From contig CAZFLM010000022.1 of NCBI GenBank assembly GCA_964519955.1, forward strand, positions 21,414-85,413: 64,000 nucleotides of DNA, read 5' to 3'. Below, one piece after another: positions 8,923 through 16,944 of this stretch. How positions within the stretch are numbered: position 1 is the stretch's first letter; each line of letters begins with the position of its first letter. Origin of the DNA: CAZFLM01 sp964519955. GTDB lineage: Bacteria > Armatimonadota > Chthonomonadetes > Chthonomonadales > CAJBBX01. Below the pieces are notes generated by a model. The model worked only from the letters and a program-made list of their open reading frames with translations, made no database searches and was not told the origin of the DNA. The position numbers were made by a program, and so were the translations under genes.

Positions 8923-9408
8923 ATGAAGCCAATGGCTGGCAAGAAGGCCGAAGAAACCACATCCGATGCACCCAAGAAGGGCTCCAAAATGAAGATGATC
9001 GTGCTGGTCGTCGTCGCCGTGGCTATGCTGGGTACAGGCGTCGTGGTCGGCAAGGTCATGTTGGCCCCCAAGGGGAAGCAGGCGAAGGCCGCCGATGAGA
9101 AGCCCGACATCGGCGCCAAGGTGCCGCTAGAGGAGTTCCTGACGAACCTGTCCGGCGGCACGGATCACTACGTCAAGACCCAGATGGCGCTCGGCGTCAA
9201 GAAGGGCATGACCGAGAAGCAGCTCGAAGAGGAGTTCCCGGCGATCCGCGACGTCATCGTCACCGCGCTGCAGACGCGCTCGCTGAAGGACTTGTCCACG
9301 GAGACGGGCCGAACGGCGCTCAAGGATGAGATACGCGAGAAGCTGAACGAGGACCTGGGCAAGGGCACTGTCCTGAAGGTCTACTTCATGAACTTCGCGG
9401 TCCAGTAG
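8923..9408 (+). CDS. fliL: Flagellar basal body-associated protein FliL
   Basis: A 161-residue protein with a Lys-rich cytoplasmic N-terminus, a single membrane span (about residues 25-45, MIVLVVVAVAMLGTGVVVGK) and a periplasmic FliL domain. The domain contains VPLEEFLTNLSGG, YVKTQMALGV and the end LKVYFMNFAVQ. FliL surrounds the stator near the motor. The frame stays open far upstream, but only the ATGs at 8923 and 8932 give a normal FliL length; no strong ribosome binding site decides between them. It precedes fliM, as usual. Confidence 0.9.
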   Translation: MKPMAGKKAEETTSDAPKKGSKMKMIVLVVVAVAMLGTGVVVGKVMLAPKGKQAKAADEKPDIGAKVPLEEFLTNLSGGTDHYVKTQMALGVKKGMTEKQLEEEFPAIRDVIVTALQTRSLKDLSTETGRTALKDEIREKLNEDLGKGTVLKVYFMNFAVQ

Positions 9409-9458
9409 AGGAGACGCAAAACCTCAGGCACGACTTCAGGTTTCGCCGCACCCAAACC

Positions 9459-9486
9459 TAAAGACACGTCCGTCCTCCGCCGATAA
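9459..9486 (+). promoter_or_regulatory. Sigma-28 (FliA/SigD)-type promoter upstream of fliM
   Basis: TAAAGACA at 9459-9466 and a perfect GCCGATAA at 9479-9486 match the sigma-28 consensus (TAAA, 15 +/- 1 bases, GCCGATAA), here with 16 bases between the boxes. It lies 55 bases before the fliM start in an intergenic spacer that is locally AT-richer than its surroundings. No other intergenic GCCGATAA was seen in the window. Confidence 0.75.
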
Positions 9487-9541
9487 TCCGTGTGTCGGGT
9501 ATGGCCACGCCAGTGGCCGCCCGCCCCCGGAGGACTGGTTC

Positions 9542-10609
9542 GTGGTCGACATCCTCTCCCAAGACGAGATAGAGGCCCTCCTCGCCTCGCTTTCCGGCGA
9601 CGGTGACTCGTCGGGCTCCGACGCGAGCGCCGGCTCCGCGCCGGCTCCCGCCGCCATGGCTCCGCCCATGGGCGCGCCGGACATGCGCTCCAGCCCCAAG
9701 CAGGAGCTGCGCACGATCGCGTACGAACTCTACGACTTCCGCCGCCCCGACAAGTTCGCCAAGGATCAGATGCGCACGATGCAGATGATCCACGAGACCT
9801 TCGCCCGCGTCTTCGGATCCACGTTGTCGGCCTATCTGCGCGTCAGCACCCACGTCGACCTCATCTCCGTCGAGCAGGTCCCCTACGACGAGTACACGCG
9901 ATCGCTCACCTCGTCCATCATCAACGTCTTCAGCATGGCCCCGTTGAACGGCCAGGCCATCATGGAGATCGAGTTCAACATCGTCCTCTCCATGATCGAC
10001 CGCCTGCTGGGCGGCCCCGGCAACATGGTCAAGGCCTCCAACGTCCTCACCGAGATCGAACAGGCGCTCACGGAGAGCATCGTGGTCCGCGGCCTGCGCG
10101 ACCTCAAGGCAGCCTGGGAGGGCGTCGCGCGGTTCTCGCCCCGCAGCGAGCGCATGGAGACTCAGGCGCAGTTCATCCAGATCGTGCCGCCGAACGACAT
10201 CGTCGTCTCCATCCTCTTCGAGGTCAAGGTCGGCGATCTGCGCGGCGCGATGAGCCTGTGCATTCCCTACGTCACGCTTAAGCCCATTGCCACCAAACTG
10301 TCGGCGCAGCGCTGGTTCTCCACGCAGCAGCGCCGCGGCCCGAGCCAGGAGGCCGCCGTTCTGGCCCACCAGCTCGAGAGCACCTACGTGACCTGTGTCT
10401 GCCGCCTCGGCACGGGGCAGATCACCGTCAGCGACCTCATCTCGCTCAGCGTCGGTGACACGCTCACGCTGGAGCGCAAGAGCAACGACGAGGTCGACCT
10501 GATGATCGGCGACACCGTCAAGTTCAGAGGAAGGCCCGGAACCGCCGGGCGGAAGGTCGCACTCCATATCAACCGGGTGTGCGACCCCGAGCCCGCCCAC
10601 GCGGCGTAG
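9542..10609 (+). CDS. fliM: Flagellar motor switch protein FliM
   Basis: C-ring component that binds phosphorylated CheY and FliG. The 355-residue protein opens with VDILSQDEIEALLASLSG, the CheY-P docking motif. A Gly/Ser/Pro linker follows, then the CheC-like middle domain (about 55-240) and the C-terminal SpoA domain (about 265-350), with LISLSVGDTLTLERKS and VKFRGRPGT. The start is GTG, preceded by CGGAGGA at 9526-9532. The sigma-28-type promoter in front would allow expression apart from the upstream genes. Confidence 0.96.
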   Translation: MVDILSQDEIEALLASLSGDGDSSGSDASAGSAPAPAAMAPPMGAPDMRSSPKQELRTIAYELYDFRRPDKFAKDQMRTMQMIHETFARVFGSTLSAYLRVSTHVDLISVEQVPYDEYTRSLTSSIINVFSMAPLNGQAIMEIEFNIVLSMIDRLLGGPGNMVKASNVLTEIEQALTESIVVRGLRDLKAAWEGVARFSPRSERMETQAQFIQIVPPNDIVVSILFEVKVGDLRGAMSLCIPYVTLKPIATKLSAQRWFSTQQRRGPSQEAAVLAHQLESTYVTCVCRLGTGQITVSDLISLSVGDTLTLERKSNDEVDLMIGDTVKFRGRPGTAGRKVALHINRVCDPEPAHAA

Positions 10610-10748
10610 CCGCAGCGCCGGGCCCGGACTAGGGGGCCTTCAGCCCTCGACGATCGATGCGTACAACCGCAGTCTGGTGATGGGCGAACTCGCCCGACCG
10701 GCGCGGTTCCTGGATAGGCAAGGCTAGCACTGCCGCGGAGACGAACTC

Positions 10749-11720
10749 ATGCCCGAACTCACCGTCGAAGAACTCATCGGCCTCAGCACTTTCGTCGGCC
10801 AACTCAGCGACTCGTTCGCAATGGCGCTGTCGGAGAACCTGAACCAGCTCGTCGTGCTGGACCCTCCCACGGTGAACACCGCGACTGTCGAGGAGGTGGT
10901 GTCGGGCACCACCACGGTTCTGCAGACCACCGTGTGCTTCCCCACGATCTGTCCCGACGACTGCATGATGGTCTTCGCCGGAGCCGAGGCGCCGATCCTG
11001 GCCGACCTCATGCAGGGCGGCACCGGGCAGAACGCGCCGATCAACGTCATGGACGAGCAGATGGCCGTGCTCGCCGACGGCATGAACGGCATCGTCACCG
11101 GGTTTGGCAACGCGATCGGCAACCTGCAGAACAACCTCGTCCAGCCCGGCGGCTGCGCGACGTCGCTCGAGCCGTTGTCGCTGCCCCCGTGCTTCGCCAC
11201 CGCCGATCAGGTCGTCCAGGTTCAGTGGCCCTACCACATCGAAGGCGTCGTCGACAGCCGCCTGCAGCTCCTGATAACGCCGGACTTCGCCGCCGCGGTC
11301 ATCCCTCCGAAGGAGGAGAAGCCGGTGGCCGCCGCGTCCACGCCCGATATCTCGCTGCCGTCCGGCCTGCTCGACTTTGGCCTGGGCGCCGACCTGCCGA
11401 TGGGTGGCGGCGCGGGCCAGCCCAGCCCGGCCTCCTTCACGGAGAGCCTTCCGCGGGGTATCGACCTCATCATGGACATCCCGCTCGAGGTCACCGTGGA
11501 GCTGGGCCGCGTGCGCATGCTCATCAAGGACGTGCTCGCCCTCGGCGCTGGCTCCATCGTGGAGCTGCAGCGCATCGCCGGCGAGCCGGTGGACCTGCTC
11601 GTCAACGGGCGCATGGTCGCCAAAGGCGAAGTCGTCGTCATCGACGACAACTTCGGCATTCGCATCACCGAGATCTCCGGCCAGGCCGACCGCGTCGCCG
11701 CCATGGGCGGGCGCCGCTAG
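10749..11720 (+). CDS. fliY: Flagellar motor switch protein FliY/FliN
   Basis: A 323-residue protein whose last ~85 residues are the FliN/SpoA domain (LIMDIPLEVTVELGRVRMLI, then GEPVDLLVNGRMVAKGEVVV). The first ~170 residues resemble the CheC-like part of Bacillus FliY rather than short FliN (DCMMVFAGAEAPILADLM, then NVMDEQMAVLADGMNGIV). FliY is the C-ring base and in Bacillus a CheY-P phosphatase. It lacks the expected downstream cheY: a 151-bp spacer with a hairpin follows and then fliO. GGAG precedes the ATG. Confidence 0.92.
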   Translation: MPELTVEELIGLSTFVGQLSDSFAMALSENLNQLVVLDPPTVNTATVEEVVSGTTTVLQTTVCFPTICPDDCMMVFAGAEAPILADLMQGGTGQNAPINVMDEQMAVLADGMNGIVTGFGNAIGNLQNNLVQPGGCATSLEPLSLPPCFATADQVVQVQWPYHIEGVVDSRLQLLITPDFAAAVIPPKEEKPVAAASTPDISLPSGLLDFGLGADLPMGGGAGQPSPASFTESLPRGIDLIMDIPLEVTVELGRVRMLIKDVLALGAGSIVELQRIAGEPVDLLVNGRMVAKGEVVVIDDNFGIRITEISGQADRVAAMGGRR

Positions 11721-11730
11721 AGGAGCTGCA

Positions 11731-11762
11731 GGGACCGGCGCCTCCACAGCGACGCCGGTCCC
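11731..11762 (+). terminator. Hairpin between fliY and fliO
   Basis: GGGACCGGCG (11731-11740) and CGCCGGTCCC (11753-11762) form a perfect 10-bp stem with a 12-base loop just after the fliY stop. No clear T-run follows, so it may be a weak terminator, processing site or RNA stabiliser. Bacillus-type clusters have cheY at this point. Confidence 0.55.
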
Positions 11763-11871
11763 GGTACCCTTCGCCCCACCAGACGACACACAACCTGGCG
11801 CGACGTTCGCGCCCACTCGCCAATCCCAGTTCCGCTAAGCCGCTGCTTCGCCACCCCGGAGGGACCTCCGA

Positions 11872-12900
11872 ATGAGACCCATCTACTCTATGATCGTAGT
11901 GTCGCTGTTCGCGCTGGCCCTGGCGCCCGCGGCAGCCGACCCGAGCGGCATGGTGCCGTCCGGCGCCTCCGCCAGCCGCGTGCGAGTGAACGCGATGGAC
12001 GTCAGCGTCCGCGAGGATGCCTCCTCGGACAGCGAGCGCATCGCCAAGGTCGACAAGGACCGCGTGCTGGATGTCGTCGCGCGGAGCGGCGCCTGGGTGC
12101 AGGTTGCACTCAGCGGCGGGCGCAAGGGGTGGGTCTCCGAGCAGTTCGTGTCGCCCCTCGCCGGCGCGCAGCCCGCCAAGGCGCCCACCGGGCTCCCGCC
12201 CGTCGCCTGGGCTGCCGGCCCCGGCCAGAAGCCCGCGGCGCCCGCTCCCACGCAGCCCGCCGCGGCCCAGGTGCAGCCGGCTGCGCAGGCCCAGCCCGCT
12301 CCGGCACAGCCCCAGCCGGCCGCGAAGAGCCCTCAGGCGGCGCCGACCCAGGACGCACCTTCGTTCCTGGATGACGCGCAGCCCGACCCGGCCGAGCGCC
12401 CCAAGGATAGCCCGGCGAGCACGCTCGTGGGCGCGATCCGCATGGCCCTCTGCCTCGTGCCCGTCCTCGCGCTCATCGTGCTCGCCGTCCGCGGCCTCAA
12501 GCTGGTGCAGCAGCGTGTCGGCGTGGCCCCCATCAGCCGCAAGAACATCATCGGCGGACTGATCGAGATGAAGGCGCGCAGCACCGGCGGCAGCAGCATC
12601 CGCGTTGTGGAATCCGTGCCCGTCGGCGGTGTGAGCCTGCACCTCGTCGAGGTTCGCGGCAAGGTGCTGCTTCTCGGCGCCACCGCGGGCTCCGTGTCGA
12701 TGCTCTCCGAGTTCGAGCCGGCGAAGGTGCTGCCGGAGGACGAGTTCCGCGCCATCATGGAGCGCGCCCGGGCCGACATGTTCGGGCCGGACCCCGCGCC
12801 CGCCAACGGCATTGCGGGAGCCGTCGGAGCGCTCGACGAGAACCTGCGCAAGGCTCGCGAAGCCATCGCACGCGGTGTGGCGCGCGCCAAGGCCTCCTGA
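11872..12900 (+). CDS. fliO: FliO-like export protein with an N-terminal SH3b domain
   Basis: A 342-residue protein in the fliO position before fliP. It has a signal peptide (residues ~1-23), a bacterial SH3 domain (~25-95; RVNAMDVSVREDASS, GAWVQVALSGGRKGWVSEQF), an Ala/Pro/Gln-rich linker (~100-180), and a membrane segment (MALCLVPVLALIVLAVRG). The C-terminal part is the FliO-type cytoplasmic region (IRVVESVPVGGVSLHLVEVR, GKVLLLGATAGSVSML). FliO helps FliP assemble the export gate. Standard FliO is only ~100-220 residues; the extracytoplasmic SH3b module, probably binding cell wall, is unusual. GGAGGG precedes the ATG. Confidence 0.85.
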   Translation: MRPIYSMIVVSLFALALAPAAADPSGMVPSGASASRVRVNAMDVSVREDASSDSERIAKVDKDRVLDVVARSGAWVQVALSGGRKGWVSEQFVSPLAGAQPAKAPTGLPPVAWAAGPGQKPAAPAPTQPAAAQVQPAAQAQPAPAQPQPAAKSPQAAPTQDAPSFLDDAQPDPAERPKDSPASTLVGAIRMALCLVPVLALIVLAVRGLKLVQQRVGVAPISRKNIIGGLIEMKARSTGGSSIRVVESVPVGGVSLHLVEVRGKVLLLGATAGSVSMLSEFEPAKVLPEDEFRAIMERARADMFGPDPAPANGIAGAVGALDENLRKAREAIARGVARAKAS

Positions 12901-12905
12901 ACGGG

Positions 12906-13838
12906 ATGTCAGACACCATGCGAAACACCCTGGAACAACTAGCGCACACGGCGCGCCGGCCGGCTGCAGCGTTCTCCGGGCTGGCGGCGCGCATGCGGGA
13001 GCGCCTCGGGGCAGGGGAGGGCAAGGCCGTCGCGTTCGACCTGCCGCTGACCCGCAAGCTGACGCACGCCCTGCTGGCCCAGCGCACCGCGCTCATCCGC
13101 GTCGCCGTCCTCTGGGGCGCCCTGACGCTGGTCTCGGGCGCTGCCGCCCAGACAGCCCTGCCGATACCGAACATCTCGGTCGGCATGGGCGCGGCGAGGA
13201 AGCCCGAGGACGTCGCCGTCACGCTGCAGGTCATGATGCTGCTGACCGTGCTGACGCTCGCGCCGTCGATCCTGATCATGACGACGGCGTTCACGCGGAT
13301 CGTGATCGTGCTCTCGATCCTGCGCAGCGCCATCGGCATCCAGAACGTGCCGCCGAACCAGGTGCTCGTGGGGCTCGCCCTGTTCATGACCTTCTTCGTC
13401 ATGCGGCCTACGTTCGACCAGATCAACCGCGAAGCGCTGGAGCCCTACTTCGCGAAGAAGATCACGTTCCAGACCGCCACCGATCGCGCCGTGAACCCGC
13501 TGCGGGGCTTCATGATCCGCCAGTCCTACCGGAAGGATCTCAACTTCTTCATCAACATGGCGCGGCTGCCCAAGCGCCCGGCGACGGCCGCCGATGTCCC
13601 GGTCAGCGTCGTCATCCCGGCCTTCATCACCAGCGAGCTTAAGACGGCCTTCATCATCGGCTTCTACATCTACCTGCCGTTCCTGGTCATCGACATCGTC
13701 GTCGCGTCGACCATGATGAGCATGGGCATGATGATGCTGCCGCCGACCCTCATCGCCCTGCCCGCGAAGATCCTCCTCTTCGTGCTGGCGGACGGGTGGT
13801 CGCTGCTGCTCGGCTCGCTCGCGAAGGGGTTCAAGTAG
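12906..13838 (+). CDS. fliP: Flagellar export gate protein FliP
   Basis: Core membrane protein of the export gate. The FliP core spans about residues 85-310, with QVMMLLTVLTLAPSILIMTT, FTRIVIVLSILRSAIG and GMMMLPPTLIALPAKILLF. It ends with a C-terminal membrane pair, FVLADGWSLLLGSL. At 310 residues it is ~60 longer than usual because a charged N-terminal stretch (1-60) precedes the signal-like segment IRVAVLWGALTLVSGAAAQ. The ATG at 12906 lies 5 bases after fliO and has no strong ribosome binding site, so the true start could lie further in. Confidence 0.94.
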   Translation: MSDTMRNTLEQLAHTARRPAAAFSGLAARMRERLGAGEGKAVAFDLPLTRKLTHALLAQRTALIRVAVLWGALTLVSGAAAQTALPIPNISVGMGAARKPEDVAVTLQVMMLLTVLTLAPSILIMTTAFTRIVIVLSILRSAIGIQNVPPNQVLVGLALFMTFFVMRPTFDQINREALEPYFAKKITFQTATDRAVNPLRGFMIRQSYRKDLNFFINMARLPKRPATAADVPVSVVIPAFITSELKTAFIIGFYIYLPFLVIDIVVASTMMSMGMMMLPPTLIALPAKILLFVLADGWSLLLGSLAKGFK

Positions 13839-13844
13839 ACGCCC

Positions 13845-14114
13845 ATGAGCCAGAGCGAAGTCCTCAACGTCGGCCGCGACTTCATGATGGTCACGCTGCA
13901 GCTCGCGCTCCCGGTCCTGCTCTTCGGGCTGGTGGCCGGCGTGCTGGTCAGCATCTTCCAGGCCGTCACGATGATCCAGGAGTTCACCCTGACCTTCGTG
14001 CCCAAGCTGCTCGCCGTCATCCTCGCCCTGGCGATCTTCGGGGCCTGGATGCTCTCCACGATGGTCAACTTCCTGGTGCGCACGTTCTCGCACATGCCGC
14101 CGGTGACGAGTTAG
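13845..14114 (+). CDS. fliQ: Flagellar export gate protein FliQ
   Basis: An 89-residue protein with two membrane helices and the typical FliQ pattern: LNVGRDFMMVTLQLALPVLL, then VSIFQAVTMIQEFTLTFVPK. It is part of the FliPQR export gate core. It begins 6 bases after the fliP stop and is followed by fliR after 10 bases, so the three are surely co-transcribed. Confidence 0.95.
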   Translation: MSQSEVLNVGRDFMMVTLQLALPVLLFGLVAGVLVSIFQAVTMIQEFTLTFVPKLLAVILALAIFGAWMLSTMVNFLVRTFSHMPPVTS

Positions 14115-14124
14115 CCACGCCGCC

Positions 14125-14895
14125 ATGCCGATCGACCTGCGCGAGTTCTGGGCGTTCCTGCTGGTCTTCTCCCGCGTGACCTCTCTCGTGGCCACCGCGC
14201 CCGTGTTCGGCACCCGCACCGTGCCGGCGACGGCGAAGATCGGGCTCGCCGGTCTGGTGAGCCTGGCCGCCGTGCCGCTGGTGCTGCCGCACTCGCCGAG
14301 GCCGCCGGCCGACCTGTTCTCGCTGATCGGCCAGATCGGCGCCGAAGTCGCGATGGGGGTGCTGCTCGGGTTCTGCGCGACGCTCATCTTCTCCGCCGTG
14401 CAGATCGCCGGCACGCTCATCGACACTCAGATCGGGTTCGGCGTCATGAGCGTCCTGAATCCGTACACCCAGCAGCCCACCGCGGCGATCGGGCAGTTCT
14501 ACTACCAGCTCGCCATCACGATGTTCCTGCTCGGTAACGGGCACAACTACCTGATCGGGGCCGTGGTCGGCAGCTTCAGCCTGGTGGGGCCGGGCGCCGC
14601 CCACTTCTCCGCCAATATGCCCAACCTGGTGACCGGCGTCGTCGGGCAGTTGTTCGTCCTGGCGTTCACCATCGCCGTCCCCGCGGCCGCCGTGCTGCTC
14701 GTGGTGGACGTGTCGCTGGCCATCGTCGCGCGGGCCGTGCCGCAGATGAACGTGTTCATCGTCGGCATGCCCGCCAAAGTCATCGTTGGCCTGCTCACCG
14801 TCGCGCTGCTGCTGCCGGCGCTGGCGCTGGCGTTCGGCCAGATCGTGCCGACCATCGATACCGTGTACCGCGTGCTGATCCCCGCGGCGAGGTAA
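14125..14895 (+). CDS. fliR: Flagellar export gate protein FliR
   Basis: A 256-residue multi-span membrane protein. It has the FliR N-terminal pattern (REFWAFLLVFSRVTSLVATA, PVFGTRTVPATAKIGLAGLV) and the conserved middle segment IGFGVMSVLNPYTQQPTAAI. FliR completes the FliPQR gate and contacts FlhB, which follows after only 3 bases. Length and order are normal. Confidence 0.95.
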   Translation: MPIDLREFWAFLLVFSRVTSLVATAPVFGTRTVPATAKIGLAGLVSLAAVPLVLPHSPRPPADLFSLIGQIGAEVAMGVLLGFCATLIFSAVQIAGTLIDTQIGFGVMSVLNPYTQQPTAAIGQFYYQLAITMFLLGNGHNYLIGAVVGSFSLVGPGAAHFSANMPNLVTGVVGQLFVLAFTIAVPAAAVLLVVDVSLAIVARAVPQMNVFIVGMPAKVIVGLLTVALLLPALALAFGQIVPTIDTVYRVLIPAAR

Positions 14896-14898
14896 CCA

Positions 14899-15981
14899 AT
14901 GCCCGACGACGACAGGACCGAGCCCGCAACCCCCAAGAAGCGCGCAGAGCTGCGTCGCCGCGGCCGCGTCTGCAAGAGCCAGGATCTCGGCTCCATTGTC
15001 TGCTTCCTGGGCATCATCATGGCGCTGCATGCGTTCGGCGGCGTGTCGGCCGCGCACATGAAGCGCTACCTGCTCGAATCGATGGCCGTGCTCCAGGCGC
15101 ATCCCGACCTGACGTACCAGAGCGTCGGCCAGGTCGCCTACCGGGCGGGCACAGTCGTCGTGCAGGCGCTCGCCCCGTTCGCGGGCACCGCCCTCCTGCT
15201 CGGGATCCTGGTCAACGGTCTCCAGACCGGCTTCATCTTCGCGCCGGAGGCCATGAAGCCGGACCTGCTCCACCTGAACCCGTTGACCGGCATGCAGCGC
15301 CTCGTCTCGGGCCGAGGTGTCTTCGAGGCGGCCAAGGCCATCTTCAAGATCGCCATCGTCTTCCACGTCGCCGTCAGCACCATATCGGACGATTACTCGC
15401 GCCTGCTCATGACCGGGCAGCAGCCCCTTCCCACCGCGATCGCGACGGTCGGCGACATCCTGTACCGTCTGGCGCTCCGCACCACCATCCTCCTCCTCGT
15501 GCTGTCGGCCGTCGACTACGGCTATCAGCGGTGGCAGTTCGAGAAGTCCATCCGGATGACGAAGCAGGAGATCAAGGAGGAGACGAAGTCGAGCGAGGGG
15601 AGCCCCATGACCAAGGGGCGCCAGCGCAGCAAGATCCGCCAGATGTATCGCAAGATCATGAAGGGGCAGGTGGCCAAGGCCGACGTGGTCGTCACCAACC
15701 CGACCCACTTCGCCGTGGCCCTGCGCTACGACGCCTCGACGATGAGCGCCCCCGTCGTGGTCGCCAAGGGCGCCGACTTCATGGCGGCCCACATCCGCGA
15801 GCTGGCCAAGCAGCACGACGTGCCCATCGTCGAGAACCCCCCGCTGGCCCGAGCCCTCTTCAAGGCCGTCGACATCGGCGAGGAGGTGCCCGGCAACCTC
15901 TACACCGCCGTCGCCGAGCTGCTCGCGTACGTCTACCAGATCGATCGCCGCCGCAAGCCGTCGGCCTGGGCGACCGCGTAG
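14899..15981 (+). CDS. flhB: Flagellar export switch protein FlhB
   Basis: A 360-residue export switch protein. The N-terminus DDRTEPATPKKRAELRRRG is the classic FlhB signature, four membrane helices follow, and the cytoplasmic domain has the autocleavage motif NPTH at residues 267-270 (cut between N and P). FlhB cleavage, driven by FliK, changes export from hook to filament proteins. Its usual partner flhA does not follow; the flagellar cluster ends here and a spacer with a promoter begins. Confidence 0.97.
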   Translation: MPDDDRTEPATPKKRAELRRRGRVCKSQDLGSIVCFLGIIMALHAFGGVSAAHMKRYLLESMAVLQAHPDLTYQSVGQVAYRAGTVVVQALAPFAGTALLLGILVNGLQTGFIFAPEAMKPDLLHLNPLTGMQRLVSGRGVFEAAKAIFKIAIVFHVAVSTISDDYSRLLMTGQQPLPTAIATVGDILYRLALRTTILLLVLSAVDYGYQRWQFEKSIRMTKQEIKEETKSSEGSPMTKGRQRSKIRQMYRKIMKGQVAKADVVVTNPTHFAVALRYDASTMSAPVVVAKGADFMAAHIRELAKQHDVPIVENPPLARALFKAVDIGEEVPGNLYTAVAELLAYVYQIDRRRKPSAWATA

Positions 15982-16348
15982 ACAGCATCATCGGAGCGGC
16001 CGCAGTGGCAGCTTGTCCCGATGGTCGCACCAACGCATTGACAACAGGTGCCCGAACTGGTACTATGGAGCAGTGGTCGTGATTGCCCGCCAGATCGGCT
16101 TTGACACATGTGTCTGGCACTCGCTCACCCGTCGGCGGAGCCCCATGGGCCTCTCGTCTCTGCTCCTGGTTGCTGGCGTAGCGATTGCTTGGGCGGACCG
16201 TGCAGCCCGAGCCCCGCACGCGGTGCCGCTCCACTTCGTGGCCCGACCTCCCCCTCGCCAGCACTTCCGCACGATTGCTCGGTTGTTTGCCTGCCTCGAA
16301 GCGTCAACACCACCGACATGCGGGCCCCGCAGCCCGCGGGAGAGAGCC
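15982..16348. other. 367-bp spacer after flhB containing a promoter
   Basis: No gene is recognised here. The stretch holds a sigma-70-type promoter at 16038-16066 and then about 280 bases of leader before the first start codon of the next, frameshifted gene. Short open frames inside lack any family resemblance. Confidence 0.5.
16038..16066 (+). promoter_or_regulatory. Sigma-70-type promoter
   Basis: A perfect -35 TTGACA (16038-16043) and TACTAT (16061-16066, 4/6) are separated by 17 bases. It would start RNA near 16073 and read into the small secreted protein gene at 16349, giving a leader of about 275 bases. Confidence 0.6.
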
Positions 16349-16842
16349 ATGCGCCTACCAGTACGTCACGCCGTCGCTGCCGCACTGCTCTCGGTCGCCC
16401 TCGCCTGGGCGGTCCCTCCGTCCGGCGCCACCCCGGTTCCACACGCCTACGCAACCCTGACGTCTCCTCTCGATAAGGCTGTGTACCACACCGGGGGGAG
16501 CGAGATCCAGTACGCCTCGGTCTCATTCGCGTCGACCGATCACTACGTGTCCATCACGGGGGGACGCCTGGGCAACGGATGACCGCCCAATGGTCGCTTC
16601 ACCTCGAGTGCGACAACGTTCTGGCGCGAGACGATTCGCCCGGCAACCAGGCGTTGGTCGTCCTGAACGATGCCGGCGAGTGGCGGCACGACGCGAACGG
16701 CACTGGCACCATGTCGGTCACGGCCTTGGTGCCCACCGGCAAGAGGAGCGGCGTTGCCTACGCGGACATCGTGCCATCGAGTGGATCTCCCGCCTCGGCC
16801 ACAGAGCGGCACCTCCACGAGTTCCAGGTCAAGCGTCCCTAG
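16349..16842 (+). pseudogene. Small secreted protein split by a frameshift
   Basis: The first part (16349-16582, 77 codons) has a signal peptide, MRLPVRHAVAAALLSVALAW then a PPSGATP cleavage area, and a short beta-type segment (YHTGGSEIQYASVSF). It ends in TGA inside an ATGA overlap with a second frame (16579-16842, 87 codons; SLHLECDNVLARDDSPGN, WRHDANGTGTMSVTALVP). Adding one base in the GGGGGG run at 16558-16563 joins both into one secreted protein of about 164 residues. It is either a sequencing error, a phase-variable run or a true lesion. The family is not recognised. Confidence 0.55.
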
Positions 16843-16858
16843 CTGACAGCGGTCAGGT

Positions 16859-16888
16859 GGGCTCGCCTTGCCGTCCACACGCGAGCCC
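16859..16888 (+). terminator. Hairpin after the frameshifted secreted-protein gene
   Basis: GGGCTCGC (16859-16866) and GCGAGCCC (16881-16888) form a perfect 8-bp stem with a 14-base loop, 17 bases after the TAG. There is no T-run, so termination activity is uncertain. Confidence 0.45.
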
Positions 16889-16944
16889 CCGCCGCGACCT
16901 CGCCCTTCGCCCCGCAGACACAACGCTTGGGAGGGGAAGCCCCG

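Noticed and set aside
12939..15816. Long His/Asp/Glu-rich minus-strand frames across fliP-flhB
   Set aside because: They are antisense to the membrane protein genes and their composition comes from reversed hydrophobic codons.
15982..16348. Small open frames between flhB and the frameshifted secreted protein
   Set aside because: Several frames are open in parallel on both strands, none with a ribosome binding site or family motif.
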